Of a stretch of 64,000 bases of DNA, positions 38,676 through 49,456 are shown piece by piece. Both the position numbers and the translations under genes were made by a program. A model generated the notes under the pieces. That model was not told the origin of the DNA. It was given only the letters and a program-made list of their open reading frames with translations, and searched no databases. This DNA is from Syntrophomonadaceae bacterium (lineage in GTDB: Bacteria > Bacillota > Syntrophomonadia > Syntrophomonadales > DTU052). The number at the start of each line of letters is the position of its first letter. The first letter of the stretch is position 1. The stretch is from assembly GCA_012729505.1 (NCBI GenBank), contig JAAYDA010000029.1:1-64000 (forward strand). The letters are read 5' to 3'.

Positions 38676-38996
38676 TCATATTACCCCGCTAAAGACCTCA
38701 TAACTCCAGTTGTGCCCGTTGTTGTTGTCCCAGTTGTCGGCACAGTCATGAAAACAGAAATTGAACCGATCATCACCCGCAATATCTACTATCGCTTCCC
38801 ACCCCCACTTGCTGGAACTCATTTCGAAATCATCAATCATCTTCCAGGAAGAATCCGGCCCATAACCTATATGCATATAAACCTTATTGGCACCGCTTTT
38901 TGCCAGAGGCCCACTATAGATAATATGCACTGATTCTCCGGCGATAATAGGGACCGGAGTAGTAATTACACCTGCTTCGATTGCAGCTCTAGCCAA
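38676..38996 (-). CDS. Stand-alone starch-binding CBM25-like protein (copy 2)
   Basis: HIIYSGPLAKSGANKVYMHIGYG...WGWEAIVDIAGDDRFNFCFHDCADNWDNNNGHNWSYEV; TTG start at 38996 after AAAGGGGGC RBS fits better than the ORF-track Met. Confidence 0.75.
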   Translation of the reverse strand: MARAAIEAGVITTPVPIIAGESVHIIYSGPLAKSGANKVYMHIGYGPDSSWKMIDDFEMSSSKWGWEAIVDIAGDDRFNFCFHDCADNWDNNNGHNWSYEVFSGVI

Positions 38997-39012
38997 AGAT
39001 TTGCCCCCTTTC

Positions 39013-39330
39013 TCACCGGAAACGGTTAGGATCAATCTGATAGGTCCAATTATGCCCGTTGTTGTTGTCCCAATTATCCGCACGGTCCTTAAAACAGAAA
39101 TTCAACGGTCCGGCCCGGGTAATTTTCACACGTGTTTCCCATCCCTGATCAGAGTGCTTCATTTCATAGTCATTAACATCATTCCATTGATCGCCATAAC
39201 CCAGATGCAAATACATCTTATCCGCGCCAGACTGAGCCAGAAGCCCCGCATAGCGAATGTAAACATCTTCTCCAACTCGGCCCGGAAAAGGCTCCGCCAT
39301 AATTCCTCCACGCATTTCGATTTTAGACAA
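39013..39330 (-). CDS. Stand-alone starch-binding CBM25-like protein (copy 1)
   Basis: YIRYAGLLAQSGADKMYLHLGYG...FKDRADNWDNNNGHNWTYQI, homologous to the adjacent ORF. Confidence 0.8.
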   Translation of the reverse strand: MSKIEMRGGIMAEPFPGRVGEDVYIRYAGLLAQSGADKMYLHLGYGDQWNDVNDYEMKHSDQGWETRVKITRAGPLNFCFKDRADNWDNNNGHNWTYQIDPNRFR

Positions 39331-39533
39331 ATTTCTTCCTCCTAACTAAAAATATTTGTGATTAGTTTCCGCTCAAGCCCGCCAATTTAAACACGGATAT
39401 GTCAGACGAAAGGCAGGATACTTATGGAAGAGATAATGCTATTTAATACAAAACCCGCCAATCCCAAAGAATTTCATGGGAATTTGGGGGCTTTCGTTTG
39501 CGGAATATCGGAAGGTTTCAAACAAGGCTTAAC

Positions 39534-39583
39534 GGGAACGCTGCTTGGGCAATCCTTCTCCTCATTGCCCAGGCAGCGTTCCC
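39534..39583. repeat. 20-bp near-perfect inverted repeat (terminator-like)
   Basis: GGGAACGCTGCTTGGGCAAT...ATTGCCCAGGCAGCGTTCCC, downstream of isocitrate dehydrogenase stop. Confidence 0.75.
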
Positions 39584-39599
39584 GTTGTTCCCTGACTTA

Positions 39600-40880
39600 T
39601 TACATATTTTTTATTAATTCATCAGCAAATTCTGAGGTTCTTACTTCGATGGCACCATCCATCAGACGAGCAAAATCATAAGTAACAACTTTGGAAATGA
39701 TAGTTTTCTCCAGAGAGCTGATTATCAGAGCAGCTGCTTCAGGCCAGCCCAGATAGCGAAGCATCATTTCCCCGGAAAGAATAACTGAAGAAGGGTTTAC
39801 TTTATCGAGGCCGGCATACTTGGGTGCCGTTCCATGAGTCGCCTCAAAAATCGCATGTCCCGTTTCGTAATTGATATTAGCACCCGGTGCAATACCTATT
39901 CCACCCACTTGAGCAGCTAAGGCATCCGAGATGTAATCACCATTCAAATTAAGAGTAGCCACCACCGAGAACTCCCGGGGGCGGGTTAAAATCTGCTGTA
40001 AGAAAATATCCGCTATGGCGTCCTTAATAATAATCTTGCCTTCAGCCTCAGCCTGGGATTGAGCACGATTAGCGGCATCTTCACCTTTTTGCTCCTTAAT
40101 ACGGTCATATTCATTCCAGGTAAATACCTGATCAGCAAACTCTCTCTCTGCCAGATCATATCCCCACTGCTTGAAAGCCCCTTCGGTATACTTCATAATA
40201 TTGCCTTTATGAACCAGAGTTACACTCTTGCGGCCTTCATCGACGGCATTTTGTATCGCCGCTCTGACCAGACGTTCAGAACCTTCTCTGGAAACCGGTT
40301 TAATCCCCAGGCCCGAAGTAGCCGGAAAGCGAATTTTATTAACATTCATTTCCTTCAAGAGAAAATCCAGCAATTTCCGGGCTTCCTCAGAGCCTTGCGG
40401 ATATTCAATCCCGGCATAAATATCCTCGGTGTTTTCCCTAAAAATTATCATATCCGTATCCTCGGGCCGTTTCACCGGAGAAGGAACTCCCTCAAAATAT
40501 CTCACCGGGCGAACACACGCGAACAAGTCCAATTCCTGGCGCAAAGCAACATTAAGGGATCGAATCCCGCCTCCCACCGGAGTGGTCAGTGGACCTTTAA
40601 TTGCCACCAAATGCTCCCTGATACAATTCAATGTCTCTTCGGGAAGCCATTCACCGGTTCGGTCAAAAGCCTTTTCCCCGGCTAATACTTCCAGCCAGAC
40701 TAAAGACCTCCGGCCTCCATATGCTTTGGCCACCGCTGCTTCAAGAACCCGAGAGGCAGCCCGCCAAATATCCGGTCCGGTTCCATCACCTTCAATAAAA
40801 GGAATAATAGGATGCTCCGGAACATTCAGCCTTCCCTGATGATTTTCTATTTTCTGCCCCCTGTGCATAGTATCCATCAA
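39600..40880 (-). CDS. icd: Isocitrate dehydrogenase (NADP-type)
   Basis: [86 protein letters not shown]. Confidence 0.95.
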   Translation of the reverse strand: MMDTMHRGQKIENHQGRLNVPEHPIIPFIEGDGTGPDIWRAASRVLEAAVAKAYGGRRSLVWLEVLAGEKAFDRTGEWLPEETLNCIREHLVAIKGPLTTPVGGGIRSLNVALRQELDLFACVRPVRYFEGVPSPVKRPEDTDMIIFRENTEDIYAGIEYPQGSEEARKLLDFLLKEMNVNKIRFPATSGLGIKPVSREGSERLVRAAIQNAVDEGRKSVTLVHKGNIMKYTEGAFKQWGYDLAEREFADQVFTWNEYDRIKEQKGEDAANRAQSQAEAEGKIIIKDAIADIFLQQILTRPREFSVVATLNLNGDYISDALAAQVGGIGIAPGANINYETGHAIFEATHGTAPKYAGLDKVNPSSVILSGEMMLRYLGWPEAAALIISSLEKTIISKVVTYDFARLMDGAIEVRTSEFADELIKNM

Positions 40881-40932
40881 ATCGACTCCTCCTTAAACTA
40901 AGTCGGGGACGCGGTCTCACTGAGACCGGCTA

Positions 40933-41433
40933 TTAATCCAGATTAAAAGTGCCATTAGTTTTGAAATGCTCAACCAGACCGCCTTCGGCCAGTATTTTAA
41001 GCATTACTCTGGGTAACGGAGTTACTGCAATATCAATGCCCTGCGTAATATTACGAATCACACCCTGTTCCAGATCCACTTCCAGCTCATCACCGGGATT
41101 TATTCGGTCGGTGTCACATTCCAACAGGGGCAAACCGGTATTTATAGCGTTGCGATAAAAAATCCTGGCAAAAGATTTGGCAATTACCGCGCTGATATCG
41201 GCATTAATAATAGCCAGAGGCGCCTGCTCCCGTGATGAACCACAACCGAAATTTTTGCCGGCCACAATGAAGTCACCCTTAGTGATCTTCGAATAAAACT
41301 CGGGGTCCAGATCCTCCATAACGTGTTTGGCCAGCTCCTTCATATCTAATGTCTTAAACTTATAACGACCGGAAATTATATAATCCGTATTTACATCATC
41401 ACCGAATTTATGACTTTTGCCCTGGAATCTCAT
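40933..41433 (-). CDS. 3-isopropylmalate dehydratase/aconitase-type small subunit
   Basis: [34 protein letters not shown]. Confidence 0.92.
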   Translation of the reverse strand: MRFQGKSHKFGDDVNTDYIISGRYKFKTLDMKELAKHVMEDLDPEFYSKITKGDFIVAGKNFGCGSSREQAPLAIINADISAVIAKSFARIFYRNAINTGLPLLECDTDRINPGDELEVDLEQGVIRNITQGIDIAVTPLPRVMLKILAEGGLVEHFKTNGTFNLD

Positions 41434-42699
41434 CTATTTCACCTGCCTCAAATATTCTCTGGGGTCGCTGATCTGGCCGGCAACTGCTGCAGCCGCTACC
41501 GAAGCCGGTGAGCCCAGATATATAAATGCTTTATTATTACCCATTCTTCCCCTGAAATTACGATTTGAAGTGGCCATAACATTCTCCCCATCCGATGGCA
41601 CGCCATTATGAGTTCCCACACACGGGCCACACCCCGGAGTAACAAGAACCGCTCCGGCTTCAACCAAAGTGCGAATTATGCCTTCTTGCATCGCATCCAG
41701 GAATACCCGGCGCGAGGCCGGTGCCACAATCAATCTGGTGCGGGGATGCACTTTTCTTCCCTCCAGAATCTGAGCAGCTATTCTCAGATCCTCTAAACGA
41801 CCATTGGTACAAGTTCCTATCACACACTGCTGAATTTCGGTTCCTGCCACCTGGCTTAGGGGAGCCACATTATCAACCTGATGAGGTTTAGCCACCTGAG
41901 GCTCCAACCGGCTTACATCATATTCCTTGATCATGGCATATTCAGCGTCAGGATCAGAAAAAACCGGTTCAAAAGTCAGAGTCGAATGCTCTCTGACCCA
42001 TTTTGTTGTCTTATCATCAGCTTCCATCAAGCCTACTTTAGCACCCATTTCAATGGCCATATTGCTTATAGTAAAACGGGCCTCCACCGACAAAGCACTG
42101 ATCGCTTCGCCAACATATTCAGCCGCCATATAAGTAGCACCATCTGCAGTAACATCTCCAATCAGATAGAGGATTAAATCCTTAGAGAAAACCCCCGGGG
42201 GAAGCTGACCATTTAACTGAAATTTTATGGTAGGCGGAACCTTAAACCATAGCTGACCGGAAATTATTGCCGCCGCCAAATCCGTTGACCCGACTCCGGT
42301 GGCAAAGGCGTTAATTGCTCCATAAGTGCAGGTATGGCTGTCAGCTCCAATAACTAATGAGCCGGGACCTACATGGCCCTGTTCGGGAATCAGCTGGTGA
42401 CATACTCCTTCCCCGATGTCGTAAAACTTTATCTGGTGCCGGTCGGCAAACATCCGCATTTTGTGATGTAAAGCCGAGACTCCTTCCAAAGGACTGGGGG
42501 AGCTATGGTCAATGACCATGGCCACCTTCTGAGAGTCAAAGGCCTTGCGGCCCCCCATTTCTTCAAAGGCATTAATGGCCAAAGGTGATGTCCCGTCCTG
42601 ACCCATAACGAAATCCAGGTTTGCCACCACAATATCATCAGCTTTAGCATCTAATCCGGATTTCTTTGATAAGATTTTTTCTGCAATTGTCTTTCCCAA
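41434..42699 (-). CDS. 3-isopropylmalate dehydratase/aconitase-type large subunit
   Basis: GADSHTCTYGAINAFATGVGSTD, CVIGTCTNGRLEDLRIA, VTPGCGPCVGTHNGV. Confidence 0.93.
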   Translation of the reverse strand: MGKTIAEKILSKKSGLDAKADDIVVANLDFVMGQDGTSPLAINAFEEMGGRKAFDSQKVAMVIDHSSPSPLEGVSALHHKMRMFADRHQIKFYDIGEGVCHQLIPEQGHVGPGSLVIGADSHTCTYGAINAFATGVGSTDLAAAIISGQLWFKVPPTIKFQLNGQLPPGVFSKDLILYLIGDVTADGATYMAAEYVGEAISALSVEARFTISNMAIEMGAKVGLMEADDKTTKWVREHSTLTFEPVFSDPDAEYAMIKEYDVSRLEPQVAKPHQVDNVAPLSQVAGTEIQQCVIGTCTNGRLEDLRIAAQILEGRKVHPRTRLIVAPASRRVFLDAMQEGIIRTLVEAGAVLVTPGCGPCVGTHNGVPSDGENVMATSNRNFRGRMGNNKAFIYLGSPASVAAAAVAGQISDPREYLRQVK

Positions 42700-42700
42700 A

Positions 42701-43873
42701 TCACTTCCCCCTCCCCGTCATTTGTTGTTCATACAAGGATACCAACTCTTTATCAAAAAGAGGGCGTTTTAATTCAATGGCCGCAGCTCTGACCAAAGCC
42801 AGCAGACCCTGAGCATCCTTATCATTGAGTTCCATCTCATACTCCACAAACTTTGACTTCAATGCTGCCGTCCCCGAATGCTTGCCGATTACTATTTGAC
42901 GCTCCAGCCCCACTTCCTGGGGAGAAAATGCTTCATAATTCAAGGGGTTCTTCAACACCCCATCACCATGGATTCCTGATTCATGGGCAAAAATATTCAA
43001 GCCGACTATGGGATGAGCCGGTGATAAGGTCCTTCCCGAGGCTGTCGATACATATTCTGCCACCTCACGAAAAATCTCCGTCCTGAAATTAAGATCCACT
43101 CCCATCAGGTGCTTCAACCCCATTACCACTTCCTGTAAAGAGGCATTGCCGGCCCGTTCTCCCAGACCGTTAATGGTAACTCCCACATACCTGGCCCCGG
43201 CATAGACTCCGGCCAGAGAGTTGGCGGTAGCCAGTCCAAAGTCATTGTGGGTGTGCATCTCAACATCTATCCCCACCGTTTCCACCAGCTTTTTTATCTT
43301 CCTATGGGTGGTCAAAGGATCAAGGATTCCTACCGTATCGCAAAATCTTAATCGATCCGCACCATATTCTTTAGCCATTGTTGCAAACTCTATCAGATAA
43401 CCCAAATCGGATCGTGAGGCATCTTCCGCATTCACCGATATATAAAGCCCTTTATCCTTAGCGAATTTCACTGCATCAGACATGCGATTCAGCACATCCT
43501 GACGGGTAGTCTGCAATTTATGTTCTATGTGAATGTCGGAAGTGGATATGGATATGGCCACCGCATCAACACCACATTCGATTGATTCTTTAATATCGTT
43601 GATTACCGCTCGATTCCAGGCCATGATACTGGCCTTCAGTCCCATACCTACAATCTCACGGATGCACTTCTTCTCATCACCGCCCATAACTGGAATTCCA
43701 GCTTCTATCTGATCTACTCCCATCTCATCCAGGTATTGGGCAATACTGATTTTTTCAGCGTTGGAAAAAACTACCCCAGCGGTCTGTTCTCCATCCCGCA
43801 AAGTAGTATCAACAATACTGACTTTGGCGCCCTTCTCCATAAACCAATCTCTGCCTGAATAGTTTGTGGGCAT
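42701..43873 (-). CDS. Homocitrate synthase (NifV)-like; probable Re-citrate synthase
   Basis: IVDTTLRDGEQTAGVVFSNAEKI, DQIEAGIPVMG, ISTSDIHIEHKL, HTHNDFGLATAN; operon with aconitase-type subunits and icd. Confidence 0.85.
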   Translation of the reverse strand: MPTNYSGRDWFMEKGAKVSIVDTTLRDGEQTAGVVFSNAEKISIAQYLDEMGVDQIEAGIPVMGGDEKKCIREIVGMGLKASIMAWNRAVINDIKESIECGVDAVAISISTSDIHIEHKLQTTRQDVLNRMSDAVKFAKDKGLYISVNAEDASRSDLGYLIEFATMAKEYGADRLRFCDTVGILDPLTTHRKIKKLVETVGIDVEMHTHNDFGLATANSLAGVYAGARYVGVTINGLGERAGNASLQEVVMGLKHLMGVDLNFRTEIFREVAEYVSTASGRTLSPAHPIVGLNIFAHESGIHGDGVLKNPLNYEAFSPQEVGLERQIVIGKHSGTAALKSKFVEYEMELNDKDAQGLLALVRAAAIELKRPLFDKELVSLYEQQMTGRGK

Positions 43874-44092
43874 CTCCTCACTCCTTCACCAAACATCTAG
43901 CCGGGAGGCAGTCGAATCGCTCCCAACATTAATTTGTTCTATTTGTTCTGCAACAAACCGAAATCTATTTAACGTAATGAATTATATCATTTATCCACGT
44001 ATCGGCACAGCTACACCCATCCAGCACAATTCCGGACGGGTCCAGGTGGATATGGCTTTGGGTCCGCTCAATCAGCTGTAATCATGGGGACT

Positions 44093-45550
44093 TTAAAGGC
44101 GTGACAACTCCTCATTAAGGAGTCGGTTTGCAATTTCTGGATTAGCTTTGCCCTTGCTGGCTTTCATAACCTGCCCGACCAAGAACCCTGCTGCTTTGCC
44201 CTTGCCATTTTTAAAGTCATCCACCACTTTGGGATTGGCGTTTATTACCTCTTTTACTATAGCCAAAATACCAGCCTCATCAGAAATCTGTACCAGACCC
44301 TGCTCTTCAATTATCTTATCCGGCAAGGCCCCGGTTTGGAACATTTCTTCAAAAACTTTTTTAGCTATTTTGCCACTTATGGTTCCCTTCTCCAAGAGTG
44401 TCAGCAGTTGACTCAGAGCATGGGGGGTTATACGGCAATCCTTAATCTCCATGTTATTCTGGTTCAGAAGCCGGGCCAATTCTCCCATAATCCAATTGGC
44501 TACTACTTTGGGCTGAGGATATTGGCGGACACAAGCATCAAAGTATTCTAATCCATCCTTGGTGGCGGTCAATAAAGCTGCGTCATACTGAGATAGATTA
44601 TACTCTTCCACCAGACGAAGACAAGCTTGATCCGGCAACTCGGGAAGGCTTGCCCTCACCCGCTCTGTCCAAGCCTGATCAATTTTCAGCGGCATCAGAT
44701 CCGGATCGGGAAAATAGCGATAGTCATGGGCCTCTTCTTTGGAACGCATACTGAGAGTGATCTGTTGCACCTCATCCCAGGTGCGGGTGTCCTGAATTAT
44801 CGTTCCGCCTTCTTCCAGAATCTTAATTTGACGGTCGATCTCATATTCCACAGCTCTTTCCAATGCTCGGAAAGAATTCATGTTTTTTATTTCGGCTTTA
44901 GTTCCTAATTTAGTCTGGCCATTAGGGCGAACGGAAATATTAGCATCACATCGAAGTGAGCCCTCCTCCATCTTGCAGTCTGAAACCTCCAGGAATAAAA
45001 GTATAGCACGCAGCTTCTCCACATACCTGCGGGCTTCTGCCCCGGAACTCATATCAGGCTCAGAAACTATCTCCAGTAAAGGAGTCCCAGCCCGGTTTAA
45101 GTCAACCAGGGAATAAGGGGTGGTCATAATGTTGCCTTGATGCACTAATTTACCGGCATCCTCCTCCATATGTACCCGGGTAATGCCGATAGTTTTTGAG
45201 GCGCCATCCCCTTCAATTTCAATATCCAGTTTGCCTCCGATGGCTATGGGCAAGTCGTATTGTGATATCTGATAATTCTTAGGTAAATCAGGATAGTAAT
45301 AGTTTTTGCGGTCAAACTTGCAGAATTCAGCAATCCGGCAATTCAAGGCCAACCCCGTCTTAATGGCATACTCCACCATTTGTCGGTTTAAAACCGGCAG
45401 AGTTCCCGGCATACCCAGACAAATGGGGCAAACATTGGTGTTGGGCTCTGCTCCAAAAGAAGTTGCACATCCACAAAAAGCTTTAGAATTCGTCTTCAGT
45501 TCAACATGTACTTCTAACCCAATCACTGCTTCGTATTTGGAACGCGACAT
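44093..45550 (-). CDS. gatB: Asp-tRNA(Asn)/Glu-tRNA(Gln) amidotransferase subunit B
   Basis: [43 protein letters not shown]. Confidence 0.97.
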   Translation of the reverse strand: MSRSKYEAVIGLEVHVELKTNSKAFCGCATSFGAEPNTNVCPICLGMPGTLPVLNRQMVEYAIKTGLALNCRIAEFCKFDRKNYYYPDLPKNYQISQYDLPIAIGGKLDIEIEGDGASKTIGITRVHMEEDAGKLVHQGNIMTTPYSLVDLNRAGTPLLEIVSEPDMSSGAEARRYVEKLRAILLFLEVSDCKMEEGSLRCDANISVRPNGQTKLGTKAEIKNMNSFRALERAVEYEIDRQIKILEEGGTIIQDTRTWDEVQQITLSMRSKEEAHDYRYFPDPDLMPLKIDQAWTERVRASLPELPDQACLRLVEEYNLSQYDAALLTATKDGLEYFDACVRQYPQPKVVANWIMGELARLLNQNNMEIKDCRITPHALSQLLTLLEKGTISGKIAKKVFEEMFQTGALPDKIIEEQGLVQISDEAGILAIVKEVINANPKVVDDFKNGKGKAAGFLVGQVMKASKGKANPEIANRLLNEELSRL

Positions 45551-45555
45551 ATTGT

Positions 45556-47007
45556 TTATACCTCCAATACGGGTGTCTTCAAGTGATAATCGGTAGCTTG
45601 CTCAAAAGAATAAGCCGCCTGAAGCAGCTTTCCTTCTGAAAGAGGCGGTCCCATAAGATGTACTCCCACCGGAAGGCCGTCAACCAGTCCCCCCGGAATG
45701 GAAATGGCCGGAATTCCAGCCAGGTTTACCGGAATGGTGAGAATGTCCGACATGTACATGGCCAAGGGGTCAGCAGATTTCTCTCCAAGCTTGAAAGCCA
45801 CCGAAGTCGTCGCCGGTGAAACTAACAGGTCGTATTTTTCAAAAGCCCGATCAAAATCTTCTTTGATAAGGCGGCGCACCTTCAGCGCTTTTAAATAATA
45901 AGCATCATAATAACCTGAACTAAGAGCATAAGTACCCAGCATGATGCGGAGCTTTGTTTCCGGTCCCAGGGCATGGGCCCTGGTGTTGCACATCATTTCC
46001 TCAACATCCTCAGCCTTATCATCACGATAACCATATCTGACTCCGTCAAACCGGGCCATATTAGCACTGCATTCAGCAGTGGCAATAATGTAATATGCCG
46101 CCAGAGCATATTCGCTATGGGGCAGACTGGTCTCCTCCACCTGGGCTCCTAGTCTTTCAAATGTAAGCAGGGCCTTCTTGATTATATCTTTAATCGAATC
46201 GTCTACCCCTTTTTGGAAATATTCCCGGGGGTAACCAATCTTCATGCCTTTGATATCCTTATGCAGAAAACTCATATAGTCGGGCTTATCCACCTGCAGA
46301 CTGGTTGAATCAAGTTGGTCGTAACCACAAAGGGAATTCATAACCAGAGCGCAATCAGTCACATCACGGGTCAAGGGACCTATTTGATCCAGAGAAGAGG
46401 CAAAAGCCACCAATCCATAGCGGGAAACCCTGCCGTATGTGGGCTTCATTCCCACCACCCCGCAAAATGAGGCCGGTTGACGGATTGAGCCTCCCGTATC
46501 GGAGCCCAAGGCATAAAACACCTCTCCTGCCGCCACTGCTGCCGCCGCCCCACCAGACGAACCTCCCGGAATTCTGGTAAGATCCCAGGGATTGTTAGTC
46601 GGGAAAAAACCCGAAAACTCCGTTGATGAACCCATGGCAAACTCATCCATATTCAACTTGCCTACCATCACGGCACCGGCTTCCTTTAATTTGCTGATCA
46701 CAGTTGCATCATAGGGAGGGATAAAATTCTCCAACATCTGTGAAGAACAAGTAGTTCTTATCCCCTTGGTACACAGATTGTCCTTCACCCCGCAGGGTAT
46801 TCCGGCCAGCCCCCCCAAATCCTGCCGGGATGCAACCGCTTGAGCCCTGGATGCGGCTTCATCCAGGGTGAGGGTAGTGAAAGCCTGAACCTTATTTTCC
46901 ACCTGGCGAATTCGCTCTGCGGTAGCTTCCAGAACCTCCTGGGATGTAACTTCCTTTTTAGCTAACATCTCGCCGATTTTTTGAGCAGTTTGCTGATATA
47001 GCTTCAC
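45556..47007 (-). CDS. gatA: Asp-tRNA(Asn)/Glu-tRNA(Gln) amidotransferase subunit A
   Basis: Amidase signature [19 protein letters not shown]...[37 protein letters not shown]. Confidence 0.97.
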   Translation of the reverse strand: MKLYQQTAQKIGEMLAKKEVTSQEVLEATAERIRQVENKVQAFTTLTLDEAASRAQAVASRQDLGGLAGIPCGVKDNLCTKGIRTTCSSQMLENFIPPYDATVISKLKEAGAVMVGKLNMDEFAMGSSTEFSGFFPTNNPWDLTRIPGGSSGGAAAAVAAGEVFYALGSDTGGSIRQPASFCGVVGMKPTYGRVSRYGLVAFASSLDQIGPLTRDVTDCALVMNSLCGYDQLDSTSLQVDKPDYMSFLHKDIKGMKIGYPREYFQKGVDDSIKDIIKKALLTFERLGAQVEETSLPHSEYALAAYYIIATAECSANMARFDGVRYGYRDDKAEDVEEMMCNTRAHALGPETKLRIMLGTYALSSGYYDAYYLKALKVRRLIKEDFDRAFEKYDLLVSPATTSVAFKLGEKSADPLAMYMSDILTIPVNLAGIPAISIPGGLVDGLPVGVHLMGPPLSEGKLLQAAYSFEQATDYHLKTPVLEV

Positions 47008-47018
47008 AAGACTCCTCC

Positions 47019-47303
47019 TTACACTATCCTTGGTACTCTGAACTGCCCTTCTTCTTCCAGAGGAGCATTGGCCAATATGTCTTCTTTATCCAATGGGGTC
47101 CAGATCTCATCATCTCTCATTACATTTGCAAGAGGAAGAACATGGGCTAATGGCTCTACTCCATCGGTGGAAAGATGATTAAGCCTTCCGAAATACTCCA
47201 GGATTGCTCCGAGTTGCTGGGCGAAAAGTTCCTTTTCTCCGGGAGAAAGATTTAATCTGGCCAATAAAGCCACGTGTTCAACTTCCTTGATGGTCAAAGC
47301 CAC
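47019..47303 (-). CDS. gatC: Asp-tRNA(Asn)/Glu-tRNA(Gln) amidotransferase subunit C
   Basis: EVEHVALLARLNLSPGEKELFAQQLGAILEYFGRL; adjacent to gatA. Confidence 0.95.
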   Translation of the reverse strand: MALTIKEVEHVALLARLNLSPGEKELFAQQLGAILEYFGRLNHLSTDGVEPLAHVLPLANVMRDDEIWTPLDKEDILANAPLEEEGQFRVPRIV

Positions 47304-47463
47304 AATAGCTCCCTCTCTTTCGAAAAATCTTATGCACAGTATTATAACAGAAAGCCCGCCGCTGTGCTATAATCCAAGCAAAATGACGACTCATAACAAG
47401 GAGTGCTTTAAATGAATCGCCTAAGCCAAATCATATGGGCAGTGGTAACAGAAAGCAAAACCA

Positions 47464-49455
47464 CTAATCCTCCAGGAAGGCTAAGAATTCCGGTTCAGTA
47501 AGAACGGGAATTCCCAGTTCCAGTGCCCTGTCCAGCTTCGAACCAGGGTCCGCTCCTGCCACTACATAATCAGTTTTTCGGCTTACACTGGAAGACACCT
47601 GTCCTCCCTGTCCGGTAATCAACTCACCGGCCTGACTGCGGGTAAGGGTCTCCAAAGTACCGGTCAGGACCAGTATCTTACCGGTAAAGGGCCCCGACTC
47701 TTTCAATATTACATTTTCCCGGGTGTTAACCCCCGCTTTCTTAAGCCTGGCAATAGTCTCCAGATTCTCAGGTTCATTAAAAAAAGCCACTATGCTCTGG
47801 GCAATTTTCTCTCCGATTTCGGGAATTTCCACTAAGCTCTCCCTGCTCAATGAGCCAATAACATCCAAATCCCCATATTGCTCAGCCAGAATACGAGCCG
47901 TCTTGCCTCCCACATATCTTAAACCCAAGGCATGAAGAAGCCGGGACAGAGAACGAACTTTGCTGGCTTCTACCGCCTGACGAAGATTATTGGCCTTCTT
48001 CTTGGCCGTCTTGTCCAGAGATAAAAAATCTTCCTCAGTAAGGCTGTACAGGTCCGCCACGTTTTTAACCAATCCTTTATCAACCAGCTGTTCGACAACC
48101 GCCGGACCTAATCCCTCTATATCCATGGCATCGCGAGAAGCAAAGAATATCAAGCTTTCTTTGAGCCGGGCCGGACAATTGATATTATCGCAGCGATAGG
48201 CCACCTCACCTTCAAAACGAATCACCGTTGCTCCACAAGTTGGACAGTAACGGGGAAATTCCGGCACCGTTTCATTACCGGTTCGTTTTTCTATCAGGGG
48301 CCGAATTACTTCCGGAATAATATCTCCGGCTTTGTGCACTAATACCCGATCGCCAATGCGGATATCTCGTTCCTTTATCAGATCAAAATTATGCAGGCTG
48401 GCACGACTGACCACACTGCCGGCAATCAGTACCGGCGTCATGACTGCCGTAGGCGTAATTACTCCGGTGCGCCCTACATTCAGCTCTAAAGCAGTTATTT
48501 GAGATTCCTCTTCCTCCGCCGGGAATTTAAAAGCAGTGGCCCAGCGGGGGCTTTTGTTGGTGTTTCCCGCTACAATTCGCTCTGACAGGGAGTTTAGCTT
48601 GATCACTACCCCATCGATTTCATAGTCTAACTGATGCCGCCGTTCCTCCCATTCCCGGCAGTACCCCTGAATTTCTCGGACGTCCTTGGTTTTCAGCCAG
48701 TGGGGATTGATAGGGAAACCCAATTCCGACAAGAATTGCAGAAGCTGGGCCTGATCCGCCGGTTCAACCCCTTCACTGTATAAAAGGTCGTAAATAAAAA
48801 TTCGCAAAGGACGCCGGGCCGTTATTTGCGGGTCCAACTGGCGCAGACTTCCCGCTGCAGAGTTTCGGGGGTTGGCAAAGAGCTTTTCCCCCTTTTCTTC
48901 CCGTTCCTGATTCAAACGAAGAAAATCGGTTTTCGCTATATAAATCTCACCCCTGACCTCCAGGCGGGGGATAGGTTTATTAAGACGCAGGGGTACACTG
49001 CGAATAGTGCGAACGTTTTGCAGTACATTTTCCCCGGTTATCCCATCTCCCCGAGTAGCCGCCGAGGTCAAAATCCCGTCCTCATAAACAAGCGCAATCG
49101 ACACCCCGTCAATTTTCAACTCACATACATAGGAGGGTTCGCTGGGGGCTATCCGTTCCTTGACACGTCGATGGAACTCATCCAAATCTCCATAGGAAAA
49201 ACTATTATCCAGACTCAATAATGGAACGCGGTGGCGGACAGTCCTGAATCCCGGTAACGGCTGGCCCGCTACCCTTTGAGTAGGGCTGTCGGGAAGGATC
49301 AGATGGGGGAACTCCCCTTCAATACGCAACAATTCCTGTACTAATTGATCATATTCCCCATCTGTTATCAATGGTGTGTCCAATACATAGTACTGATAAT
49401 CATGACGGCTTATCTGTCCAATCAGGTGGGCGATCTTCTCTTTGACCTGGTCCAC
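47464..49455 (-). CDS. ligA: NAD-dependent DNA ligase
   Basis: YVCELKIDGVSIAL (KxDG), CPTCGATV zinc finger, HhH and BRCT regions; GTG start at 49455 preceded by GGAGGTG. Confidence 0.97.
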   Translation of the reverse strand: MDQVKEKIAHLIGQISRHDYQYYVLDTPLITDGEYDQLVQELLRIEGEFPHLILPDSPTQRVAGQPLPGFRTVRHRVPLLSLDNSFSYGDLDEFHRRVKERIAPSEPSYVCELKIDGVSIALVYEDGILTSAATRGDGITGENVLQNVRTIRSVPLRLNKPIPRLEVRGEIYIAKTDFLRLNQEREEKGEKLFANPRNSAAGSLRQLDPQITARRPLRIFIYDLLYSEGVEPADQAQLLQFLSELGFPINPHWLKTKDVREIQGYCREWEERRHQLDYEIDGVVIKLNSLSERIVAGNTNKSPRWATAFKFPAEEEESQITALELNVGRTGVITPTAVMTPVLIAGSVVSRASLHNFDLIKERDIRIGDRVLVHKAGDIIPEVIRPLIEKRTGNETVPEFPRYCPTCGATVIRFEGEVAYRCDNINCPARLKESLIFFASRDAMDIEGLGPAVVEQLVDKGLVKNVADLYSLTEEDFLSLDKTAKKKANNLRQAVEASKVRSLSRLLHALGLRYVGGKTARILAEQYGDLDVIGSLSRESLVEIPEIGEKIAQSIVAFFNEPENLETIARLKKAGVNTRENVILKESGPFTGKILVLTGTLETLTRSQAGELITGQGGQVSSSVSRKTDYVVAGADPGSKLDRALELGIPVLTEPEFLAFLED

Positions 49456-49456
49456 C

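Noticed and set aside
39424-39681. 85-aa plus-strand ORF
   Set aside because: Contains a 20-bp inverted repeat and overlaps the 3' end of icd antisense; no domain signal, likely spurious.
42701-43873. 2-isopropylmalate synthase (leuA) and thus a leucine operon
   Set aside because: Protein is NifV-like and about 390 aa without the LeuA regulatory domain; linked to icd rather than leuB.
43866-44081. 71-aa plus-strand ORF between gatB and the NifV-like gene
   Set aside because: Mostly antisense or intergenic, no RBS or domain evidence.
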